Origin: JBDREF01 sp043820045
Lineage (GTDB): Bacteria; Planctomycetota; Phycisphaerae; Sedimentisphaerales; Anaerobacaceae
DNA length: 5,139 nucleotides
Assembly (NCBI GenBank): GCA_043820045.1
Contig: JBDREF010000443.1
Span: 1 to 5,139 of the forward strand
Reading direction: 5' to 3'
Part shown: one piece after another, positions 1-5,139 of the stretch
Layout: each line of letters begins with the position of its first letter
Position numbering within the stretch: the stretch's first letter is position 1
Notes under the pieces: model-generated
Told to the model about the DNA's origin: nothing
The model's database searches: none
What the model saw: the letters and a program-made list of their open reading frames with translations, nothing else
Translations under genes and position numbers: made by a program

Positions 1-1626
1 GCCGCCCGTAACGAAGCGGAGGCGGCGCAACTGGTGGTTCGCCCTACAGCGGCGCTAAGGGGGTTGGCGGTCTCTGCCGGAGCTTTGAGAGGGCCCGGCG
101 GGGCGACTATTCCTGCCAAAAACGTGGAAGTTCTCAGGGTAAGATACGTTAACGTCGAGCTGGCGACGGACAAAAGCTCGGTGGTCGGTCTCTGGCCGGA
201 CCCGCTGCCGCCGTTGAAAGGTCCCATGGACCTGGAGCCGAACAAGAACCAGCCATTCTGGGTCCGCGTGAAGGTGCCTCGCGATGCTCCGGCGGGAATC
301 TACAACGGCACTGTCAAGCTTGCGGCCGGAGGCTACGCCGCCGACGTCGCGCTGCGGGTAGAGGTATATGATTTCGACCTTCCCGACCGGATGACTTGCA
401 CGACGGCATTCGGCTTCTCGCCGGGCAACGTATTTCGCTACCAGAAGCTATCCGGGCCCGAGCAGAGACGTCAGGTGCTCGATAAGTACTGGGCCAGCTT
501 CAGCGCCCATCACATCTCGCCTTACGACCCCGCGCCGCTGGATGATTTGAAAGTCACCTGGCCAGAGATTACCGATTCGACCAGGCCCGAAGATATCAAG
601 CCTGAGTTTGACTGGACGGGGTGGGATGCGGCAATGGAGCGAGGCATTGACTACTACAACTTCAACTCCTTTCGCCTGAGCATACCGGGTCTCGGAGGCG
701 GGACTTTTCACGCGCGAAGAGAGCCTGAACTGCTGGGCTACAGCGAGGATACGCCCCAGTACAAAGCCGCCTTCACCGCCTACTGCCGCCAGATTCAGGG
801 GCATCTGCGGCAGAAGGGCTGGCTCGATGAGGCCTTCGTCTATTGGTTCGACGAGCCTGCTCCGAGAGATTATGAGTTTGTTATGAACGGCTTCGAGAAG
901 CTCAAAAACGCGGCCCCCGATATCACTCGTATGCTGACCGAGCAGGTCGAGCCGAACCTCGTCGGCGGGCCTGACATCTGGTGTGCCGTTTCCAATCAAC
1001 ACAAACAGGAGCCCGCCGAGCAGCGGCGCAAGTACGGCGAGAAGTTCTGGTGGTACGTCTGCACCGGCCCTAAGGCGCCGTATTGCACGCTGTTCATAGA
1101 CCATCCCGGCACCGAGCTGCGAGTCTGGCTCTGGCAAACTTGGCAGCGAAAGATCGACGGAATCTTAGTCTGGCAGACGAACTACTGGACCAGTACCGCC
1201 GCGTACCCGAATTCCGAGTATCCGCAGAACCCGTACGACGACCCTATGGGCTGGCGCTCGGGCTACAGCACGCCGGAGGGCGAAAAGAAGCCCTGGGGCA
1301 ACGGCGATGGTCGATTTATCTATCCGCCCGAAGCCGCTGCCGATGCGCATCCGTCCGGACCTGTCCTCGACGGACCCGTTGACAGCATCCGCTGGGAAAT
1401 GCTGCGGGACGGCATCGAAGATTACGAGTACCTGGCCATGCTGAAAAGACTGCTTGAAGCCAAGAAGGATAAGCTGGACGCACGCCGGCAACAGGAATAC
1501 GCCGCATTGCTCGATGTGCCGGGTGACATTACAAGCGACATGACCACCTTCACCAAAGATCCGGCTCCCGTCGAGATACGGCGTGACCAGGTTGCCCGGG
1601 CTATTGCGGGGCTGAACAAATTGTAG
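1..1626 (+). CDS. GH123/DUF4091-family glycoside hydrolase-like protein, 5' end cut by the window
   Basis: The frame is open from base 1, giving 541 visible residues to a TAG stop; the GTG at 34 is an internal Val codon, because the 11 codons before it (AARNEAEAAQL) match the usual N-E-x-E-x-x-Q strand of this family. Visible residues about 1-125 look like the N-terminal beta-sandwich: WPDPLPPL, then NQPFWVRVKVP, DAPAGIYNGTV and VYDFDLPD. The rest resembles the family's TIM-barrel catalytic domain. An Asp-Glu pair in YWFDEP (bases 841-858) fits the adjacent Asp/Glu used by GH123 enzymes for substrate-assisted hydrolysis of N-acetyl-beta-galactosaminides. The C-terminal motif SIRWEMLRDGIEDYEYL (bases 1384-1434) is the hallmark of what was called DUF4091. 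Family membership is well supported; the actual substrate is not, since most members are uncharacterised. Any signal peptide would lie upstream of the window. It converges on the DUF4139 operon, with 16 nt between stops. Confidence 0.88.
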   Translation, partial: AARNEAEAAQLVVRPTAALRGLAVSAGALRGPGGATIPAKNVEVLRVRYVNVELATDKSSVVGLWPDPLPPLKGPMDLEPNKNQPFWVRVKVPRDAPAGIYNGTVKLAAGGYAADVALRVEVYDFDLPDRMTCTTAFGFSPGNVFRYQKLSGPEQRRQVLDKYWASFSAHHISPYDPAPLDDLKVTWPEITDSTRPEDIKPEFDWTGWDAAMERGIDYYNFNSFRLSIPGLGGGTFHARREPELLGYSEDTPQYKAAFTAYCRQIQGHLRQKGWLDEAFVYWFDEPAPRDYEFVMNGFEKLKNAAPDITRMLTEQVEPNLVGGPDIWCAVSNQHKQEPAEQRRKYGEKFWWYVCTGPKAPYCTLFIDHPGTELRVWLWQTWQRKIDGILVWQTNYWTSTAAYPNSEYPQNPYDDPMGWRSGYSTPEGEKKPWGNGDGRFIYPPEAAADAHPSGPVLDGPVDSIRWEMLRDGIEDYEYLAMLKRLLEAKKDKLDARRQQEYAALLDVPGDITSDMTTFTKDPAPVEIRRDQVARAIAGLNKL

Positions 1627-1642
1627 ACCGGCGATTGCGGCC
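1627..1642. other. 16-nt convergent gene junction
   Basis: Only 16 nt separate the TAG of the plus-strand glycosidase gene (1624-1626) from the TAA of the minus-strand DUF4139 gene (1643-1645). The bases hold only 3-bp complementary runs (such as CCG and CGG) and no T-tract, so no intrinsic terminator is visible for either strand. Transcription from each side probably continues into the 3' end of the opposing gene or stops by a factor-dependent route; this last point is inference. Confidence 0.7.
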
Positions 1643-2998
1643 TTAGTTGCCTCTCCAATCTCCCTGTCGTACGCCGTGATACGTCTTGAGAACGTATTCG
1701 AACTTCTCTGACGACCTCGGCTGCAGGTCGAGCGTGAACTTGACGGTATCGAGGTCAACCTTCTCGAACGCTCCGAAGTCGCCGCTGTTTTTGATGTCCC
1801 AGTATTGCGTGTTGAAGTTGCGCCTAATTTCGACTTTGACCGGGATATCCCGGGTGTTCTTTACCTCGACATTGAACGTGCGAATCTCATCCCAGCCTGA
1901 AACGTTACCATGGGTGTCAAATCTGTAGTTTTCGCTTTTGAAATCCATCAACTTCGGCTCGACGACGATATCGGCCACCGCTCCGAGATTCAATTCCACA
2001 TCCTCATCGACGGGGATATATTTGAATTCAGATTTACCTGCGTAGGATAAGTGCCCCTGCTCACCGACGCCGCGATAGACTTTCAACAAACCGCCGGGTA
2101 TCGGCGTCTCGCCCAGCTTGTGTTCTTCGTCGTTCTTGAAATTGAGGAACCGAACCACGGCACTGCCGTATCTGTCCTCTTCGTATTTGTAGAGATTCAC
2201 CACCGGTACAGCGTCAACGTCGAAGCTTTGTAGCCGTTTCGACCAGCCGTTGGGAATCGTCTCGGTGCCCTCGATCGTATAGAGGAAATACTCACTCAAC
2301 CCTTCTTTGGCGATCTCCTTGGGTCGATAAGCAAAGGCGTCCAGTTTTGTGTCAAGCACTTTCATCATCTCATCAAGGCGAACCGGAGCCGGAGCGTCCA
2401 CCGCGGGCATGGCCTGCAAGACGGGAGCCACTCCCGGCCTGCCATAGGGGTATTGCCGTCGGGCGAGTTCGGCGATCTCGTCGAGTATATGCACCTTGCC
2501 CACGATCAGGCGGGTCTGGGCGTTCTCGTAGTCTTCGCCGCTGTTATTGGTGACCACGACGTAGCCCTGAAGCCGCATCGTCTTTTCATCCTGTGTGAGC
2601 GTGCCCATGTAGAACGCCCGCCACGACAGGCCGCTGGTCAGGTATGTAATCTCCATCGGCACTTTGCCGCTTATGCCGCTGGCGATGTTCCATAGACCCA
2701 GGTTTCTCACTCGCGGCGGATAAACTAATTCGGCTATGTCAATCTTGTCTGCATCGGCCTTCGGCAGCATCTCCAGACTGGTCGGGTCTATCAGCGTATT
2801 CTCCCAGGAGAACTGCAATGCGTTTTTGCCATTCTTCAACGTCAGGGCTCTACTTTCGCGCACTAACGTCATATCGGCCGAGTTATAAATCGTGAGTTGC
2901 ACCGTATCCCGCGACGGCAGCGTCACCAGGTCGACTTTAGCCTGCCCGACGCCGGCCATCATGACGATTATCACCAACACTATTTGTAAGCGTTTCAT
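1643..2998 (-). CDS. Exported DUF4139-type protein, downstream tandem copy
   Basis: This 451-residue protein starts at ATG 2996-2998, behind AAAGGAG at a 7-nt spacing. Residues 1-20 are a signal peptide: MKR, a hydrophobic core (VLVIIVMMAGV) and a likely signal peptidase I site after GQA. There is no Cys, so it is not a lipoprotein and has no disulfides; the mature chain should be periplasmic or surface exposed. Residues 21-113 form a beta-rich N-terminal part (LTIYNSADMTLVRESRALTL). The DUF4139-like region follows, with YLTSGLSWRAFYMG (119-132), VVVTNNSGEDYENAQTRLIVG (147-167, key residues N151, N152, G154 and A160), a variable Pro/Ala linker (190-229), then GGLLKVYRG (302-310), ADIVVEPKL (342-350) and VEVKNTRDIPVKVEI (377-391). 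Members of this family are sometimes labelled mucoidy inhibitor-like, but the long coiled coil of MuiA-type proteins is not evident, so no function is assigned. It is the last gene of a probable three-gene operon, 33 nt after its close paralogue. Confidence 0.9.
   Translation of the reverse strand: MKRLQIVLVIIVMMAGVGQAKVDLVTLPSRDTVQLTIYNSADMTLVRESRALTLKNGKNALQFSWENTLIDPTSLEMLPKADADKIDIAELVYPPRVRNLGLWNIASGISGKVPMEITYLTSGLSWRAFYMGTLTQDEKTMRLQGYVVVTNNSGEDYENAQTRLIVGKVHILDEIAELARRQYPYGRPGVAPVLQAMPAVDAPAPVRLDEMMKVLDTKLDAFAYRPKEIAKEGLSEYFLYTIEGTETIPNGWSKRLQSFDVDAVPVVNLYKYEEDRYGSAVVRFLNFKNDEEHKLGETPIPGGLLKVYRGVGEQGHLSYAGKSEFKYIPVDEDVELNLGAVADIVVEPKLMDFKSENYRFDTHGNVSGWDEIRTFNVEVKNTRDIPVKVEIRRNFNTQYWDIKNSGDFGAFEKVDLDTVKFTLDLQPRSSEKFEYVLKTYHGVRQGDWRGN
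2312..2431 (-). other. Variable Pro/Ala/Met-rich linker of the downstream DUF4139 copy
   Basis: Codons for residues 190-229 of the downstream protein. The segment contains APVLQAMPAVDAPAPVRLDE and then MMKVLDTKLDAFAYRP, and sits between the well conserved RQYPYGRPG and KEGLSEYF motifs. It is two residues longer than the matching segment of the sister gene and can hardly be aligned with it, although both flanks are nearly identical. It is probably a flexible, exposed loop or hinge in the DUF4139 fold; that structural reading is inference. Confidence 0.65.
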
Positions 2999-3005
2999 TT
3001 CACTG

Positions 3006-3012
3006 CTCCTTT
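3006..3012 (-). promoter_or_regulatory. Ribosome binding site of the downstream DUF4139 copy
   Basis: AAAGGAG on the minus strand, followed by 7 nt (CAGTGAA) and the ATG at 2996-2998. It fixes the start of the downstream copy. The upstream copy has almost the same arrangement (AAGGAG-CAGCAAA-ATG), so the ribosome binding site appears to have been included in the duplicated segment. Confidence 0.85.
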
Positions 3013-3031
3013 GACTCTGTATTCTGTTCGC

Positions 3032-4378
3032 CTACGGCCGCCAGTCTTCCTGCCGGACGCCGTGATAGGTTCTTACCACATATTCAAAGGTCCTGGCGGA
3101 GCGAGGCTGTAAGTCCAGCGTGTACTTGACCGCGGTCAGATCAACCTTTTCGAACGCTCCGAAGTCGCCGCTGTTTCGGATGTCCCAGTATTGCGTGTTG
3201 AAGTTGCGCCTAATTTCGACTTTGACCGGGATATCCCGTGTGTTCTTTACCTGGACATTGAACGTGCGAATCTCATCCCACCCGGAAACGTTACCCTGGG
3301 TGTCAAATCTGTAGTTTTCGGTTTTGAAGTCCACCAGCTTCGGCTCGACAACGATATCGGCGATGGCCCCAAGGTTCAACTCCACGTCCTCATCGATGGG
3401 AATGTATTTGAATTCCGATTGGCCCGTGTAGGACAAGTGCCCCTGCTCGCCGACGCCGCGATAGACCTTTAACAAGCCGCCGGGTATCGGCGTCTCGCCC
3501 AACTTGTGCTCCTCATCGTTCTTGAAGCTCAGGAATCGAACCACGCCCGGCCCGTATCGTTCTTCCTCATACTTGTAGAGGTTCACCACCGGCACGGTTT
3601 CAACATCAAAGCTTTGAAGCCGTTTCGACCAGCCGGTTGGAATCGTCTCGGTGCCCTCAATCGTATAGAGGAAATACTCGCTGAGACCTTCCTTCTCGAT
3701 CTGCTTGGGTGCCATTGGGGCTGGGGCCTGGGCGACCTTCTCCATCATGAGCCTGACTTGTCGTCCGCCCTCTTCCATCGGAGCCGGCATACCCTGCGGC
3801 ATGAGAACTCCTCCCGGTCTGCCGTATGGATATTGCTGTCGGGCGAGATATGCAATCTCATCGAGTATGTGGACTTTGCCGACGATCAGGCGGGTCTGGG
3901 CGTTCTCGTAATCCTCGCCGCTGTTGTTGGTGACCACGACATAACCTTGAAGCTGCATCGTCTTTTCATCCTCGGTGAGAGTGCCCATGTAGAACGCCCG
4001 CCACGACAGGCCGCTGGTCAGATATGTAATCTCCACCGGCACTTTGCCGCTTACGCCGCTGGCGATGTTCCACAGACCGAGGTTCCTCACTCGCGGCGGA
4101 TAAACTAATTCGGCTACGTCAATCTTGTCTGCGTTGGCCTTCGGCAGCATTTCCAGACTGGTCGGATCGATGAGGGTGTTTTCCCATGAGAACTGCAATG
4201 CGTTTTTGCCGTCTTTCAGCGTCAGGGCCCTGCTCTCTCGCACTAACGTCATGTCCGCGGAGTTATAAATAGTAAGCTGCACCGTATCCCGCGAAGGCAG
4301 CGTCACCAGATCGACTTTTGCCCGACTGATGCCGGCTATTGTGACGATTATCAGTAACACAAATGCTATGCGTTTCAT
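3032..4378 (-). CDS. Exported DUF4139-type protein, upstream tandem copy
   Basis: This 448-residue protein starts at ATG 4376-4378, with AAGGAG 7 nt upstream; an alternative in-frame TTG at 4408 would put that Shine-Dalgarno inside the coding region and has none of its own. Residues 1-20 are a signal peptide (MKR, core FVLLIIVTIAGI, probable cleavage after SRA). The mature part matches the downstream copy almost residue for residue: residues 21-189 differ at about 9 positions, and the part from KEGLSEYF to the end at about 26 of 220. The linker (190-227) is instead rich in Met, Pro and Gly (VLMPQGMPAPMEEGGRQVR) and unrelated at the sequence level. The protein lacks Cys. It shares the DUF4139 landmarks YLTSGLSWRAFYMG, GGLLKVYRG and ADIVVEPKL. 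It lies 35 nt after a third, divergent family member and 33 nt before its twin, which implies co-transcription. Function is unknown; the duplicates could be subunits of one complex or simply increase dosage. Confidence 0.9.
   Translation of the reverse strand: MKRIAFVLLIIVTIAGISRAKVDLVTLPSRDTVQLTIYNSADMTLVRESRALTLKDGKNALQFSWENTLIDPTSLEMLPKANADKIDVAELVYPPRVRNLGLWNIASGVSGKVPVEITYLTSGLSWRAFYMGTLTEDEKTMQLQGYVVVTNNSGEDYENAQTRLIVGKVHILDEIAYLARQQYPYGRPGGVLMPQGMPAPMEEGGRQVRLMMEKVAQAPAPMAPKQIEKEGLSEYFLYTIEGTETIPTGWSKRLQSFDVETVPVVNLYKYEEERYGPGVVRFLSFKNDEEHKLGETPIPGGLLKVYRGVGEQGHLSYTGQSEFKYIPIDEDVELNLGAIADIVVEPKLVDFKTENYRFDTQGNVSGWDEIRTFNVQVKNTRDIPVKVEIRRNFNTQYWDIRNSGDFGAFEKVDLTAVKYTLDLQPRSARTFEYVVRTYHGVRQEDWRP
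3698..3811 (-). other. Variable Met/Pro/Gly-rich linker of the upstream DUF4139 copy
   Basis: Codons for residues 190-227 of the upstream protein, between the same conserved RPG and KEGLSEYF flanks as in the sister gene. The content is Met/Pro/Gly-rich at first, then MMEKVAQAPAPMAPKQI. It is 6 nt shorter than the sister linker, which accounts for the change in copy-to-copy offset from 1380 to 1386 nt across this point. Confidence 0.65.
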
Positions 4379-4385
4379 TTTGCTG

Positions 4386-4391
4386 CTCCTT
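4386..4391 (-). promoter_or_regulatory. Ribosome binding site of the upstream DUF4139 copy
   Basis: AAGGAG on the minus strand, 7 nt before ATG 4376-4378. It lies in the 35-nt spacer after the TAA of the preceding gene (4414-4416) and decides the start in favour of the MKRIAFV N-terminus over the longer TTG-initiated reading. Confidence 0.85.
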
Positions 4392-4413
4392 AAGTGTGAA
4401 GCGTTCAAGTCTG

Positions 4414-5139
4414 TTATCTTCTCACGGGCACTGGCGGTCGCGGCTCTACGCCCGGCCTAATGTTCCGACGATGATAGTGCATCTTCAGCTCTTTGACCGC
4501 CGGGCCGGAATCGGTGCGGGCGGGCAGCATTATCTCGAACTCAAGCGTGCTCGCGTCCTTTTTCTCGTACTTCATATTGCACGTTTCCATATCCCACTGG
4601 CCGGGGATGCGCTGAATCATCGTAAGCACCGCGGGGCTGTCCTTGAAATTCTCTATCTTGGCGGTGATTTCCTCGTCCGTATCGTACAGAACGATCTGCT
4701 GACCGTTGTTCCGGCGTATGTTAATCTGCGCGTCCGTCATTTTCCGCTGCGTGACGACGATGTCGCGGCTGTCGCCGATATAAAGCTCCATCTTCTCGCC
4801 GACCGGTACGAGGGCCGTTACATCCTCGCCCAGAAAAATGGTGCTCTCGTGCCCGTCATCCTGGAAGAGCCGTGCCTTGCCGCCCCACAATGCGAATTGG
4901 CCCAGGCCGCTTTTGCTTTCATTTACTACGCGATAGCTGACCGGGATTCCGACGTTCTGGTTTTCGAGCTTCTCCGGGTCCCACGGTTGGAGGGCGGAGT
5001 CGAACTTCCAGACTTTTGTGATCGGCACCTTGGGGGACTTGAGAAACAGCATCTGCTTGGTTTCTTCGTGGTCGATGCCCTGCTCGAAGGCCTCGCCGTA
5101 ATCGAGCAGCACGCGCGCCTTATCGAAATCTTCGCCGGA
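4414..5139 (-). CDS. Divergent DUF4139-like protein, 5' end cut by the window
   Basis: The frame stays open to the window edge (first visible residues SGEDFDKARVLLDYGEAFEQ), giving 241 residues before TAA 4414-4416; the GTG at 5110-5112 is an internal Val. The visible part lines up with the C-terminal half of the two exported paralogues downstream: VPITKVWKFD with VPVVNLYKYE, LWGGKARLFQDDG with PGGLLKVYRGVG, GDSRDIVVTQRKM with GAVADIVVEPKLM, and EITAKIENFKDSPAVLTMI with RTFNVEVKNTRDIPVKVEI, ending with a similar beta strand (KELKMHYHRR). Sequence identity is low, so the shared fold rests on motif order and spacing. It differs by a basic, Pro-rich C-terminal tail (about the last 17 residues, PGVEPRPPVPVRR at the end) and contains one Cys. 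The missing N-terminal half should hold the rest of the DUF4139 region and probably a signal peptide. It is the first visible gene of the operon; whether more genes or the promoter lie upstream cannot be seen. Function is unknown. Confidence 0.75.
   Translation of the reverse strand, partial: SGEDFDKARVLLDYGEAFEQGIDHEETKQMLFLKSPKVPITKVWKFDSALQPWDPEKLENQNVGIPVSYRVVNESKSGLGQFALWGGKARLFQDDGHESTIFLGEDVTALVPVGEKMELYIGDSRDIVVTQRKMTDAQINIRRNNGQQIVLYDTDEEITAKIENFKDSPAVLTMIQRIPGQWDMETCNMKYEKKDASTLEFEIMLPARTDSGPAVKELKMHYHRRNIRPGVEPRPPVPVRR

Larger units (their letters stand above)
1643..4391 (-). repeat. Tandem direct duplication of a DUF4139 gene, unit about 1.38 kb
   Basis: The two copies are 1643-3012 and 3032-4391, head to tail on the minus strand. 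Offset is 1380 nt on the N-terminal side and 1386 nt on the C-terminal side of the linker. Perfectly identical blocks include 1793-1852 with 3179-3238 (60 nt) and 2601-2641 with 3981-4021 (41 nt). Similarity begins at the Shine-Dalgarno sequence and ends just before the stop codons; the spacers upstream of it do not match, so the ancestral promoter was not visibly duplicated. Confidence 0.88.

Noticed and set aside
448..1137. 229-codon open frame on the minus strand inside the glycosidase gene
   Set aside because: It lies fully antisense to a well supported coding region, its translation shows no recognisable domain, and long antisense frames are common in GC-rich genes.
1620..1650. Possible bidirectional terminator hairpin at the convergent junction
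   Set aside because: Only 3-bp complementary runs can be found and there is no T-tract on either strand, so a terminator call is not supported.
1686..3314. Two similar plus-strand frames (1686-1928 and 3120-3314) that look like a repeated small gene
   Set aside because: Their likeness comes from the DUF4139 tandem duplication on the other strand; neither has a convincing ribosome binding site or protein features.
3506..4108. 200-codon plus-strand open frame opposite the upstream DUF4139 gene
   Set aside because: It is a shadow of the minus-strand gene; the matching antisense region in the sister copy is broken into shorter frames, so the frame is not conserved between duplicates.
4379..4408. 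Longer start (TTG at 4408) for the upstream DUF4139 copy, adding ten residues (NASHLRSSK after the initiator)
   Set aside because: It would place the strong AAGGAG Shine-Dalgarno inside the coding sequence, has no ribosome binding site of its own, and would put polar residues in front of a good signal peptide; the sister gene starts at the equivalent inner ATG.
5110..5112. GTG at 5112 as the start of the first operon gene
   Set aside because: The frame continues open to the window edge with protein-like sequence (SGEDFDKAR), the remaining protein would lack the N-terminal half of the family, and no Shine-Dalgarno precedes it.

Overview
The window is a gene-dense piece of bacterial DNA, moderately GC-rich by eye, holding four protein genes in two convergent blocks. 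No RNA genes, mobile elements or CRISPR arrays were seen. The mix of a large GH123/DUF4091-type glycosidase with exported DUF4139 proteins is common in polysaccharide-degrading bacteria of the Planctomycetota/PVC kind. That placement is an inference from gene content only and is weak.

Left block, plus strand (1..1626): the 3' part of a glycoside-hydrolase-like gene of the GH123/DUF4091 family. The reading frame is already open at base 1, so the true start lies outside the window. The N-terminal beta domain, an Asp-Glu pair in a WFDEP motif and the C-terminal SIRWEMLRDGIEDYEYL signature are all present.

Right block, minus strand (5139 down to 1643): three consecutive genes with 35 and 33 nt spacers, each internal start preceded by a strong Shine-Dalgarno sequence 7 nt upstream, so very probably one operon. 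The first gene (truncated by the window edge) is a divergent DUF4139-like protein. The second and third are near-twin exported DUF4139-type proteins, about 89% identical by hand count outside a variable Pro/Ala/Met-rich linker. All three appear to share the same C-terminal fold pattern, so the operon seems to be a family expansion: one old duplication plus one recent tandem duplication.

The two blocks meet tail to tail with only 16 nt between stop codons and no convincing terminator, so the transcripts may overlap at their 3' ends. The glycosidase and the DUF4139 operon are therefore not co-transcribed, and a functional link between them is only proximity. The biochemical function of exported DUF4139 proteins is not known to me, so none is assigned. 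The most interesting aspect is the tandem DUF4139 array with selectively diverged signal peptide and linker; nothing here clearly shows a new biological system.
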